DNA of 64,000 bases from Tetrahymena elliotti 4EA (lineage: Eukaryota > Ciliophora > Oligohymenophorea > Hymenostomatida > Tetrahymenidae), in contig JH720311.1 in the NCBI GenBank assembly GCA_000231825.2, positions 142,454-206,453 on the forward strand, given 5' to 3'. The translations under genes and the position numbers were made by a program. The notes beneath the pieces are model-generated. The model saw only the letters and a program-made list of their open reading frames with translations. It was not told where the DNA came from and did no database searches. The stretch's first letter is position 1, and every line of letters begins with the position of its first letter. Below are positions 51,481 through 63,469 of the stretch, piece by piece.

Positions 51481-53900
51481 GAAGTTAATTTTCAAGTAAA
51501 TATGAGAATTTATGAATTATTTCTAACAAGATAATTCGTTATGGGAGAAGAGTAATATATAAAATTTAAATAAAAACATATAGATAGAATTCATAACTGA
51601 TTTCAATAATACTAAAAAAAGTTATCTTTTTTAAATGATGCAACCTTAAATTTGCTATCCACCTAGAAAAAAGAATTGATAAGAAAAATCCATAGTATTA
51701 TAATAATCCTATTAATTTAATTAAATATTTTTTTGCTTAACAATTTTTAAATTTAGCTAAGAATAGTAAGTTGCTCAAGATTCAAAGTTTGTTTCTTGGA
51801 GATAATCTATCTGAATCCCTTAAGTAAGTTTTCTTTCATCCAAAAGTTTTATAAAACTTAAAAATACTATTATTAACTTATTAAATAGATACTGATATTT
51901 AATTTAAAAATGTAACATTTTTTATTGACCTTTTTTTACTACAAATAACTAAAGGAAGAAAATGAGATATTTCTATGCTAGAATTGAAATTTGCTTAATT
52001 TTATCAAAAGACAAATAAGTGATAAAATCAATACTCTTTTGAATCATCCTTATTTGCTATTAATTATATTTTTAGGTTCTACTATTTTAATAGACACTTT
52101 GGATTTTTTGAAGATTACCATCCTTTTTTTTACTACAAATAACTAAAGGAAGAAAATGAAATATTTCTATGCTAGAATTGAAATTTGCTTAATTTTATCA
52201 AAAGACAAATAAGTGATAAAATCATTACACTTTTAAATCATCCTTACCTATTAATTAAATTTTTAAGTTACTACTATTTTAATAGACTCTTTGCATTTTT
52301 GAAGATTACCAAATTTAAATTAAATTGGAATCAATATCGACCTAAAATGAATTTTTATATTTGAGTCTAAATAATCTATTTTATAATAAGAAAAGAAGAA
52401 TTGAAAAGCCTTTTATAAAATAATATCTATATTCATTTTAGAGATTATAAAAGTTGAAAAAATAAATTTACCAACTTTCTACTTGTAAATTTTTTATTTT
52501 ATTTTTAGACAATAATTGCTGCTTAAACATTTTCAAAAAAAAGAGTTTGCTTTTTTAATTTTTTCTAAAAAATTCTGTCAAATATCTATTTAGCTTAAGC
52601 TTAACTCACAAAAATAATCTGTAAATTAAAAAATTAACTCAACTAGTGATTTTCCTATTAATTAAAATTGAGAAAGTAATTAGTTTCACAAATTAAAATT
52701 TGATTTGATGCAAATGAATTTTAGCTTTCTGTAATTTAGATAAAAGTTGTCTATTTCTTTATTCACTATTAAACAAAAGCTTTTATTTTAAACAAAATTT
52801 ATGTATTTATTATGGAAATTTAGTAGAAATAAAAAAACAATTATAATCTTAAATATTTTTTAATTTTCATTAAGATGTTTTCTATTAAATGATGAAATGA
52901 TAAATGAATGAAAAATTAACTAATTTTTTTTTAAAACAAGAATCAAATAAATAGTAAAAATTGTAGCATAGAAAATCATTGATTTTCCTCTATCCCATAT
53001 AAATAATAAGTATCCTTTCTAAAATTTTTAAAAGATTCACATTTAATTTGTTTCTATTGGTTTAGTAGTTTTACCCTTTAAGTTATGAACCTTCACTAAT
53101 TGATAGATACTACTTATTAAAAAAATTATATCCTTAAAGTAAAAAGTAAGATAAATTGCTTTTTACTCAAAGGTAAACTATTCCAATAACTATTGAGACA
53201 ATTTTAAATTCTACCACTTGACTTATAAAATTATTTTTAAAAATGACAGATTATTGGAATTTTAATACTAATTCTTTGAATATTTGCATTTGCAGTAATT
53301 ACCTGAAGAAGAAGAAAAATCTTTTTTCAGAGTAGTTAATGTAAACTGTAAACTTGAAAGATTCATTTAGCGAATAATTGATTCTTGCTAATTAATTTTG
53401 AGAAAGCTAATCATTAGTTCATTCAAAAAATTGTGTAGCTTATTTTTCAAAATACCTTTTAGAAGATATTATTTCTTATGATTAATATTTATTTATCTTT
53501 CATTTAATATTAAAAATTATTCATCAGTTTATTCTTACATTTCTTATCACAAATACATATTGATTATTTAAGTGATTATTTTTATTTTCTAGCATACTTC
53601 TTTCTTTCAAACAGAATAAATATGTACATCATATGAAAATTTATTTGAAATTATAATATCAACATTAAATGAAATAATTTTTCTAAATTTTTTTCTTATC
53701 TTTTTCAAAATAAAAATTGAATTAATTTCTTAAAATAGTTATTTTTTTAAATAAAAATTAATTTATTTAAAACCTTCAAAAAATAAAATTTATTCAAATT
53801 TTAAAAAAATCATAACTAACATATTACCACAAATTCTCATTAACTATTACAATTCTTTCCTAAATTTTAAAATAATTTTCAATTTGCACATAAAAATTTC
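51481..53900. repeat. intergenic block of tandem segmental duplication, left copy
   Basis: Aligns by eye, same orientation, with 58,033-61,250: shared landmarks include GATGCAACCTTAA, GATTCAAAGTTTGTTTCTTG, ACTACAAATAACTAAAGGAAG, TTGGAATCAATATCGACCT, GGTAAACTATTCCAATAACT and GTAAACTGTAAACTTGAAAG. The copies differ by scattered substitutions and several indels. This copy has an internal 193-bp duplication the other lacks. No genes are recognised inside. It lies beyond the 3' end of antigen copy 2, whereas the right copy lies upstream of that same gene. Confidence 0.85.
51929..52310. repeat. 193-bp tandem duplication inside the left copy
   Basis: Units begin at 51929 and 52122, both with CC(T)nACTACAAATAACTAAAG, and stay nearly identical through GTGATAAAATCA. 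The homologous site in the right copy (about 58,620) has one unit, so this is a lineage-specific duplication after the larger one. Confidence 0.85.
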
Positions 53901-54253
53901 CTTCATTTTAATTATCATCTCAAAATTGATTTATCTTGGGAATTAAATTATTTAAAAAAAAAACTATTTTGTTTTATTTGAGAATAAAAAAAATCTAAAT
54001 TTTATCAAATTAGAAATAATTATTTTAAAACCTTCATCCTTATTGTACTCTTTAATAAAAATTTCTTAATAAAATAATTGACTCCATACAAGTATGTTAT
54101 TAACTATAGCTAGACTTTAAATTAAAGTTTATTTCAATAGTAATATTTATTCAAAACTAAATTGCTGAATGAGGAGATAAAGGACTAAAATTTAAAATCT
54201 AAATTTCATTTATTTCTAATTTATTTTTTTTATCAATTAAATGAGGAAAAATC

Positions 54254-54995
54254 ATGGCAAAATTATCAGAAAATAAAAAGAGGTTGTAAATAATTGGTAG
54301 ACACAAGTTAAAAATAAGTAATAAAGTTATTGCCTCCCTGTTTGAGATCAGTGAATCATCAATAAACTGAATAATTTAAAATAGAGAGAAATAGGAGATG
54401 TTAAAAATTACTCAAAATTTAGAAAATATTATTAAATTTAGGAAATTATGAATTAATAATAGCCCATTTAGAATTACCGAGTTACAATTAACAAAATTAA
54501 TGCACGAATTAGTTTACTCTTTTTTAAAAAAATAATTAATAGCTAGCTCAATCTTTTTTTAAAGAGTTCAAAAAAAGTGGTTTAGTCAAAAGATAAATAT
54601 TGTTCAGTTATGTATGATCTATGCATTCTTTTCAAAATAAAGTAAAATAAAAAATAGATTTTACCATAACCTACTTAAATTACTGCTTAAATTTATTATG
54701 ATATCAAGATAGAGGTCATTATTACATTGGTTTTATAAGCAGGATGGCAATACTTCCATACTGCTAAGGTTCAGAAATAATGATTTATCAATAAAAAAGT
54801 TTATCTTTTCCCTATCCACCCTACACCCTAGACCTTAACCCCATAGATGATGTCTTTCAATAAGAGTTTCTTTTTTGTATCGCTTTTATCATTATTTAAG
54901 ATTGATTTCATTATTGACCAAATCATTTCTATCATATGACATCAGTTTTATATGAATCATGCAAATTGCACTATTTCATGGAAGGGCACTTGATA
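54254..54995 (+). pseudogene. Tc1/mariner-like transposase remnant
   Basis: Starts MAKLSENKKRLQIIGRHKLK, resembling the helix-turn-helix opening of Tc1/mariner transposases, and soon meets in-frame TGA. Further right, in shifting frames, are a Gln-Asp...HTAKV block (second catalytic Asp region of the family) and LNPIDDVFQ (the LNPIExLW block, with Asp in the Glu position). Several TGA codons and frameshifts show it is dead. It is absent from the matching position in the other duplicate, so it inserted after the duplication or was lost there. No terminal inverted repeats were identified. Confidence 0.65.
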
Positions 54996-55009
54996 TAAAT
55001 TTAAATTTG

Positions 55010-55258
55010 AAATTATAAGTCAGAAAAAAAAGAAAATAAAAATATGAAAAAAAGAAGAGAAGTTGTCAGAAAAGATTAAGATATCAAATAATAAATGCCT
55101 TTTTATTTATTTCTTAAAGCACTCTAACAGTAGAATTATTTTTTATTTTCTTTAATGAAAAAAATTTTTTTAATTTTAAAAACAACACTCTTAATTTCAA
55201 CATACAAAAATTTATAAAGAGGATCACAATAGTAATATATCATCTTAATTCTTACTAA
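55010..55258. repeat. 3' flank shared by antigen copies 2 and 3
   Basis: This sequence and 63,100-63,469 share landmarks such as TATTTATTTCTTAAAGCA, TAGTAGAATTATTTTT-like and AAAATTTATAAAGAGGAT, with many substitutions and indels. It shows that the duplication extends past the coding regions into the 3' flank. Confidence 0.75.
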
Positions 55259-57781
55259 TCATAATAAAATATTAAGTAATATAAATCCTAAAAAGAAACC
55301 AATGAGTTTAGAATACGTTGCCTCATTATTTGCTCCAGCTGGGTCAGAAGAAGTTTTACACTAATATCCTGTAGATTCATTAGCTAATACTCCACCATCA
55401 CAGCTTGATACACAAGTTTTACCATTAAAATACTAACCTTTTGGGATATTTCCATTACCAGTAGCTGAATTACAAGAGTTGCAAACCCATCCATTTAGAT
55501 TTGAACCTACTGTAATTGCTCTGCAATCTATAACTAAGCAATTATTTCCCTTATTATGAGTGAATAGGTTTTAGATATTGCTTGTTGACCCACAACCTCC
55601 ACAAGTTGAAGAATCACTAGAGCATGCTACATCTGATCCTTAACTAGGTGGGTATTAACAAACATATTAAGTATCAAAGTTTGCTTATTGTCCTTCAGGG
55701 CAAGTTTCAACACAGTCTTTACCATCAAAATATTGACCAGAAGAAATATTACCTTTTCCAGAAGCTTTATAACAAGAATTACAAACCCAACCATTCAAAT
55801 TAGAACCCACTGTAGAAGCTCTACAGTCATTAACAACACACTATTCTCCTATTTAATGAGAAAACTATTTCTAAATAGCATTTGAAGATCCACATCCTTA
55901 GCATGTGGTAGTATCCTAAGAACAATCTACAGATTATCCAGGATTTGCATTACTTTTACAAACATAACCTGTATCTACACTTACAGAATAATCTTCAGGA
56001 CAGCTATTTACACATTTTGTACCATCAAAATATTATCCCTTAGTAATAACATGATCTCCAGAGGCTTAACTGCAAGAATTACAAACCCAACCATTCAGAT
56101 TAGTACCAATAACATCTGTATTACAATTATTTACTTAACAATTTGTTTGAGCTTAGTAGGAGAAGAGATTTTTTATGGCATCTGTAGACCCACATCCACT
56201 ACAAGTTGAAGAATCACTTGAGCACCCAACATTAGACCCAGCAACAGGAGGGTATATACAAACAAAATCAGTATCTATGCTTGCAATTTTTCCAGTTGGA
56301 CAAGTTTATACACAGGTAGTTCCATCGAAATATTAACCCTTAGGTATAGTTTTATATCCATTAATATCCTTACAAGAATTGCAAACCCAGCCATTTAAAT
56401 TAGTTCCTATAATGTTAGCAGAGCAATCTTTTGCAAAACATTGATTATCTTTACTAAGAGTGAACATATTTTAAATTTAACTAGTAACTCCACATCCATT
56501 ACAATTTTAAGCACCTTTTGAACAGCTAGTACTTTTGCCTGGGTAAACAACCTAACATATGTATTCAGTCAGCAAATTTGCTACTTAATTAGGATTACAT
56601 AAATCTGTACACTATGAATTTCCATCAAAATATTATCCTTTTTGGCCATTAATCATAATATTTTTGCAAGAGTTACATATCCAGCCATCTAAATTTGCAC
56701 CTAAAACTTTATAGTCGCAATCCTAAACAGCACAATTCATAACACTAATATAATTAAACTAACTGAATGTTTCATTTTTATTACATCCTAAGCATGTTTA
56801 AGAATCCTTAGAACATGGAACAGGTAGAGGATCATCACTGCATATGTATTTAGTTTTTTCAGTTGCAGATTACCCAGGAGGGCATTTGGTTACACAAGTT
56901 TTTCCATCAAAATAGGGTCCAACAGGTATATTTGCTTAACCTGTTGCTGTGCTACAGGAGTTACAAACCCAACCACTTAAATTAGATCCTATAGCACTTA
57001 AATTACAATCTTAGACTGCACATTTATTTTCCCTTTGCTCAAATAATAAAGAGTCAGGAGTAGGATTTGTTTCACAATCATAACAACCTGGATTTTTATT
57101 GCAATTAACTATGCTACCAGGACTTACTGGATATCTACATTTGAATCCTGTTTCTTTACTGGCTACTTAACCAGGAGGACAAGTTTATACACAAGTTTTG
57201 CCATCGAAGTATTACCCTTTTGGAATTAAATTTTATCCACTAATTTAACTGCAAGAATTACAAACCCATCCATTTATATTCTTAACAATATCAGCTGAAC
57301 AATCATATACATAGCAAAGTTTAGTATCTGAATTTCCATAGAATTCACTACTTGGTTCATTATTAACTTTTCCCCCACAAAAACAAAAATCACCTTTCAT
57401 ACAATCAACTTCAGCTCCTTTATATTATGTTCTACATATATTATTAGTATTATAATTTGAATATTAACCTTCAGGACATTAGTTTACACACTATGTTCCA
57501 TCATAATTTTCACCAGATGTTCTATATTGATCTTCAACATAGGCACAAGAAGAACATATCCACCCATTTAGTTTACCTCCTAAAGCTGAACAGTCAGTAA
57601 CATAGCAAAAACTATTACCATTGTCATAAGTAAATATATCCTAGAGATCCTTAGTAGAGCCACAACCTATACAATTTTCTTGATTTGCATTACATTACGC
57701 AGCTTAGCCTGGCACAGGATCTGCATAATTTTATGCAAAAAGTATACTAGTTATCAAGATAATATAATTTATATTTTTCAT
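55259..57781 (-). CDS. GPI-anchored cysteine-rich surface protein, immobilization-antigen-like (copy 2)
   Basis: A single exon of 841 codons with TGA (840 aa). Signal peptide MKNINYIILITSILFAQNYA. Eight cysteine-rich repeats follow, with the same plan as copy 1 (NLNGWVCNSC core, GQYFDGKTCVxxCPxG block). Repeats 1-3 are divergent; repeat 2 lacks part of the first Cys block. The C-terminal region PAGANNEATYSKLIGFF plus LGFILLNILL is a GPI-attachment signal. Copies 1 and 2 are clearly paralogous but far from identical, whereas the last repeats of copy 2 are identical to copy 3. It has no introns and appears intact. Surface coat function is inferred from family features. Confidence 0.92.
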
Positions 57782-58032
57782 TTTAAGTATTTGTTTTTAA
57801 GTAATTTATTGATTGAAAAATGTTTATCAAAGCTAAAACAGGAAAAAATATATAAAGCTTGATTTGAAACTGCTGAGTCCAAACAATATTTAATTTAATT
57901 TTTTTATTACAAATGGTAAAGTAATTAATTAGTTTGATTAGTTCATTTAAATGAAACAATTTTCTAATAATTAGTACTGTAAAACATCATTAAGGATAAG
58001 AAATTAAAGTGATTTTTTTAATTTTAAAAACT

Positions 58033-61000
58033 TCTATAAGTAAATATGGGAATTTATGAAATATTTCTAACATGATTATTCATTATGGAAGAAGAGTAGT
58101 ATATAAAATTTAAATAAAAAGAAATAGATAGAATTCATAACTGATTTAAATATTACTAAAAAAAGTTATCCTTTTTTAAATGATGCAACCTTAATTTGCT
58201 ATCCTTCTTGAGAAAAGAATTGATAAGAAAAATCCTTATTATTATAATAATCCTATTAATTTTATTATTTATTTGTTTGCTTAATGATTTTTAAATTGGG
58301 TTTAGAATAGTAAATGGTTCAAGATTCAAAGTTTGTTTCTTGAAGATATTCTATCTGCATCCCTTAACTAAGTTTTATATATCTACTAGACTAAATATAT
58401 TAAAATTTTTAATCGTCTCATAGATAATGTTCATTTTCTTGCAAAAAACTAAACAAGCCAATATTTGCAGAATGAATAAAATTAATCATAGTTCTTAAGT
58501 ATTATTAGTATTACAAAAATTCAAAATCATACAAAAGTTTTAAAAAGCATAAAAATAATATTATTAATTTATTAAATAGATAATGATATTCAATTTAAAA
58601 ATATAATATTTTTTATTGACCTTTTTTTACTACAAATAACTAAAGGAAGAAAATGAGATATTTCTATGCTAGAATTGACTAAATTTCAAGTAAAATTTTA
58701 TCAAAAGACAAATAAGTGATAAAATCAATAATTTTTTGAATCATCCTTATTTGCTATTAATTAAATTTTTGTTACTGCTATTTTAATAGACTCTTTGCAT
58801 TTTTTGAAGATTAATTTACCAAATTTAATTTAAATTGGAATCAATATCGACTTAAAACAAATTTCTGTATTTGAATCTATAATAATCTATTTTATAATAA
58901 CAAAAGGAGAATTAAAAATCCTTATGTAAAATAATATCTATTTCAGTTTTAGAGATTATAAAAATTGAAAAAATAAATTTACTTAATTTTTACTTTGTAA
59001 ATTTTTATTTTGTTTTTAGACAATAATTGCTTACAATTTTTCAAAAAGAAAGAGTTTGCTTTTTAATTTCTTCTTACAAATGCTATCAAATATGTATTTA
59101 GCTTACGCTTAACGCATAAAAATAATTTGTAAATTAAAAAATTAACTCAATTCTTAAGTAATATTGACAAAGAAATTAGTTTCACAAATTAAAATTTGAT
59201 TTCATACAAATGAATTTTAGCTTTTTGTAATTTAAATAAAAATAGTCTATTTCTTCATTCACTATTAAACAAAAAATTGACAAAAGATTTCATTTTACAG
59301 AAAATTTGAGTATTTATTATGGAAATTTAGTAGAAATAAAAAAATTAATTTTAATCTTATTTCTTTTTCAATTTTCATTAAAATGTTTTCTATGAAATTA
59401 TGAAATGAAAAATGATAGAAAAATAAACTAATTTGATTTTTTTAACAAGAATCAAATAAATAGTAAAAATCGCAGAATTGAAAACTATTAATTATCCTTT
59501 ACCCCATATAAATAAAAAGTATCCTTTCTAAAATTTTTAAAAGATGAACATTTAATTTGTCTAAATTAGTTTAATAGTTTTAGTCTTTAAGTTATTAATC
59601 TTCACTAATAGATACTGCTTATCAAAAAGAATTCCATCCTTAAAGTAAAAAGTAAGATTAATTGCTTTTTATTCAAAGGTAAACTATTCCAATAACTATT
59701 TAGAAAATTTATAACTCTACCGCTTTGACTTAAAAAAGGATTTTAAAAAATATAAATTTATTTTATAAAAAATATCAATCTAAATTCTACTAAAAAATGA
59801 CCATCTCTAGGATTCTATGTTGGAATTTCTTATTAAGAAATACAGTAGTTTTTAAACTTACATTTTAATTTGAGTTGATTTGATTATTAGTTTTGTATTT
59901 TGCATCAAATAAGTTATACATTTAATTAATTATTAAATTTCTTATTAATTCTGAACATTTTATTAATTCTTTAAAAAAATAATAAAATATTGATTTGAGT
60001 AAATAAATCAAGTAAATTTATCAACTTATGAAAAAGAGTATGAGGCTTTTTTTTCATGCTTTTAATTTTTTGCAAACAAATTTTTACAACTTACAATCTC
60101 AAAAATTAAGCTATTTTAATTTAGAAGAGTGATTAGAAGTTTTACTTATTAAAATAAAAATTTTATTTTTATTTTTTGGAGATATTTTAACTGATGTAAT
60201 TTAATGCATATAAATAGTTATTAATATCATTTCTATTCATTTAGTGTAGCATGCTATCCCAAATTATTCATTTTTTGAATATTTAAGTGCTTTTCTTTGT
60301 ATTAAATTTAATAAAGAATTCTAAAATATATGATAAAGATGGATATTAATATTGGGACAGTAATATTATTAAGAGTAGTTAGACATTATATTTTTTGAAA
60401 ATTTTTTCAATTAGATAGCTTATTCATCTAAAAAAATGTTTTTTTTTATATAATAATATTATCATAAAGAAATACAAAATAAGTTGAAAGTGATATATTT
60501 CTTTCTTATTTAAAGTGTATTGGTAGAATAATACATTAAAAATAAAAAAAATGTCTTCTTCTTTTTTTTGATAGCTATTATGAAATATTAAGACAGATTA
60601 TTGGTATTATAATACTAACTAATTCTTTGAGTATTTGCATTTACAGTAATTCCCTAAAGAAGAAAAAAAAAAATCTTTTTTTAGGAGCCGTCAATGTAAA
60701 CTGTAAACTTGAAAGATTCATTTAGTTAATAATAGATTATTACTAATTAATTTTGAGAAAGCTAATCATTAGGTCATTCAAAAAATTGTGTAACTTATTT
60801 TTCAAAATACCTTATAGAAGATATTATTTCTTATTATTAATATTTATTTATCTTTCATTTAATATTCATCAATTTATTCTTAAATTTCTTATCACAAATA
60901 CATATTGATTATTTAAGTCATAATATTTATTTTCTAGCATACTTCTTTCTTTCAAGCAGAATAAATATGTGTAAATCATATAAAAATTTATTTGAAATTT

Positions 61001-61250
61001 TAAAAATATTAATATTAAATGAAATTATTTATCTAAATTTTTTTCTTATCTTTTTCAAAATAAAAATTGAATTGATTACTTAAAAAAGCTATTTTTTATT
61101 TTTTTTGTAAAAATATTTTAAATAAATAAAAATTAATTTATTTTTCGCTTCAAAAAATACAATTTATCATTTTATAAAAATCATAATTACCACAAATTCT
61201 CATTAACTTTTACAAATTTTTCCTAAATTTTAAAATAATTTTCAATTTCC
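58033..61250. repeat. intergenic block of tandem segmental duplication, right copy
   Basis: Counterpart of 51,481-53,900, here upstream of antigen copy 2 and thus between copies 2 and 3. Relative to the left copy it has about 150 bp extra at 58,380-58,530 and about 840 bp extra at roughly 59,750-60,590. Similarity stops near 61,250 at TTTTAAAATAATTTTCAATT. No gene is recognised inside. Confidence 0.83.
59750..60590. other. about 840-bp insertion relative to the left duplicate
   Basis: Left-copy sequence runs directly from ...CTATTCCAATAACT... to ...ACAGATTATTGG... (about 53,190 to 53,247), whereas here the same flanks are separated by about 840 bp of A/T-rich DNA. No coding frame or clear terminal repeats are seen. 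It could be a mobile element, an internally eliminated sequence or a deletion in the other copy. Confidence 0.6.
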
Positions 61251-61919
61251 ACTTAGAAAAATGTTGAGATATTAGATAAATAGTTACTGTATTTTTTCGA
61301 TTTTCAACATCTGATTGTCATCGTATATTTCGATGATAATCGAATATTTATAAAATAAATTAAATTTTAAGAAATCAAATCTAATAATGAAATTTGAATT
61401 ATTTATTGAATAATATAAAAAATAATTCAATTTTAATTTATTAATTATTTTTAAAAGCCATATTTAAACTTTTATTTTCTATTTTCCATTACAAATTTTG
61501 ATATCAAATTCTTCTTTTTCTATTAGAGAACTCTTAAATAAGCAATTATTGTATGAATAACATTTCTTTATTTTATTATCAAACTAGACAGATATCATTT
61601 TATTAAATTTTATTTATCTATTTTTTTTCTATTAATCTACTTCTTGATTTTCTTATTTTTCCTCCTTCTCTTCGTAGTCTTCCTCTCCATTATCTTCTTA
61701 TTTTTTTTCTTATTCATCATAGCTTGGAGACTCATCAAATGAGATATCCTTCTCTTATTTACTATTAATTTGATTTGATAATTCTTTCATTTGAGCATAC
61801 ATACTCTTATGTTTGTTAACTAGGGATTTCAATTTGATTAATCTATTCTTCATTAAGTTCATATGTTATCTTATATAAAAAGATGTTTTTTATTTCTCCA
61901 CAATCATCATATTTATCAT
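61242..61919 (-). CDS. small acidic hypothetical protein
   Basis: An open frame of 226 codons ends in TGA at 61242-61244. Starts at 61919 or 61853 are both in frame. From the second, the product begins MKNRLIKLKSLVNKHKSMYA, a basic amphipathic helix. It continues into a strongly acidic Glu/Asp/Gln stretch (DNGEEDYEEKEEKQENQEVD) and a middle part with few charged residues. The C-terminal 60 residues are Asn/Ile/Phe-rich, look like translated noncoding DNA and overlap the end of the duplicated block, so the true end may be earlier through splicing. No known domain. It lies head-to-head with a transposase remnant and may belong to that element. Confidence 0.5.
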
Positions 61920-62039
61920 CAAATTAGCTAAAATAATCAAAAACATTTTTTATATTTCTTCAATTTTATTGAGGTATAATATATTTTTAGTGATAGATTG
62001 TTGGTTTTCAATCTCAATATTTATTCCTAATAATTTTGA

Positions 62040-62400
62040 AGAAAATTGCTCATACTAAGGATACAGTCTAATAAGAGTTCAAAAGAATGTGCTCAGTTAA
62101 GGAATAAATAGAAAAGATTTAAATTCCACCTTGATCTACAGACTAGTACAACCTCTTGATGTAACAGTAATAAGTCATTCAAGAGTTAAGCTGAAAGAAA
62201 AATTCTTAAAATTGTTTGAACAAAAGGGAGGTACTTTAGAAAATACCACCAAAAGTGGTTATTACAAATCACCAACTGTTTTTCTAATAAAAAAATGGAT
62301 TAATGAAGTATGGAAAGAATTTCCAATAGATTTAATAAAATAATCATTTATTTCATCAGGTAAAATTGAAACCTATTATAATTTATTAATTTTTATTTGA
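62040..62400 (+). pseudogene. pogo/Tigger-like (DDE_1 family) transposase remnant
   Basis: In one frame AHTKDTVQQEF is followed by IEKIQIPP, matching the segment after the second catalytic Asp in pogo/Tigger and CENP-B-like transposases. There a TGA sits where the family has Gly, and the match moves to another frame: LVQPLDVTVI (family form LQPLDVSIN), then KWINEVWKEFPIDLI and SFISSGK, matching the W-x-x-I..I..SFxxCGI helix of the family, ending at TGA 62398. So it has at least one stop and one frameshift. No terminal repeats are identified. A different family from the Tc1/mariner remnants elsewhere in the window. Confidence 0.66.
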
Positions 62401-63469
62401 CTTATCCCATACTAGAAAATTATGAACGCTATCATTAATGATAGAATTAGGGTCGTTTTGAAAGGTAATTTGGTTGAAAAAATTGAATAACAAACAAAAA
62501 AAAAGTGAACATTGCAAAAACAATATATTACTACTACTATACATATAAAGATATTTAACACAGATAATTTTACAAAAAATAATATTTTTCTTTTTTTTAT
62601 ATTTAATCATCTTAAATTATCAATTGATGGCATCTAATTATATAAAATTTTTTTTTTTGCATAGCTTTCTATTATCAGTGTGAACTAAATTTAATCTAAT
62701 TAAGCATAGTGGATATATCCTGACAATCCTTAATTTTTATTAGTTATTATTTATCCTTTCTAAAATTCAGTATGAAGATTTATCTTGAAATATACTTTTT
62801 TGTCAGTATCAATATAAAAAATAAATTTCAATAACTAAATGCTAGTAAAATAATCCTCTATTTACAGAAAAATCTTATTTTAATTTAAAGTCTAACTCTT
62901 ATTTAAAACATACTTGTAGACAGTCAAATTTTTTGATGAAGAAATACTAATTAACGATAGGAAAGGATGAATACTTTGAAAATAATAATTTTTTTAATTT
63001 CAAACAAAATTATTTCTTTTAATAATTCAATTTATCTTATAACAAAATTTTTGAGAGTTGTTTTTTAATATTTTAGAAAAGATAAGAAATTTAATTTTAA
63101 TGAGAAGTAAGAAAAAAAAGAAAATAAAAATAGGACACAAAGAATAAAATTTCTCATAAAATATGAAGATATCAAATAATGTAAAGGAATTTTATGAAGA
63201 ATTGATAGTTGATAAATGCTTTTATTTATTTCTTAAAGCATTCTAATAGTAGAATTATTTTTACTTGATTGAAAATTATTAATGAAATAAAAGTTAATTA
63301 GTGATTTAATAAGAAAAATGATTCTAAGATATTCTATTTATTTAATAGTTTAATTACAAATTTTTTATTTATTTATATTATTTTTTATTTTAGTTAACAC
63401 TCTTAACAACATCTACAAAAATTTATAAAGAGGATTACAATAGTAAAATATCATCAAATTAATTACTAA
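62401..63469. other. intergenic downstream of antigen copy 3
   Basis: AT-rich. The left part shows no gene. From about 63,100 it resembles the 3' flank of antigen copy 2 (55,010-55,258), with extra bases such as around 63,150-63,210. The minus frame at 62,386-62,610 has no coding character. Confidence 0.5.
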
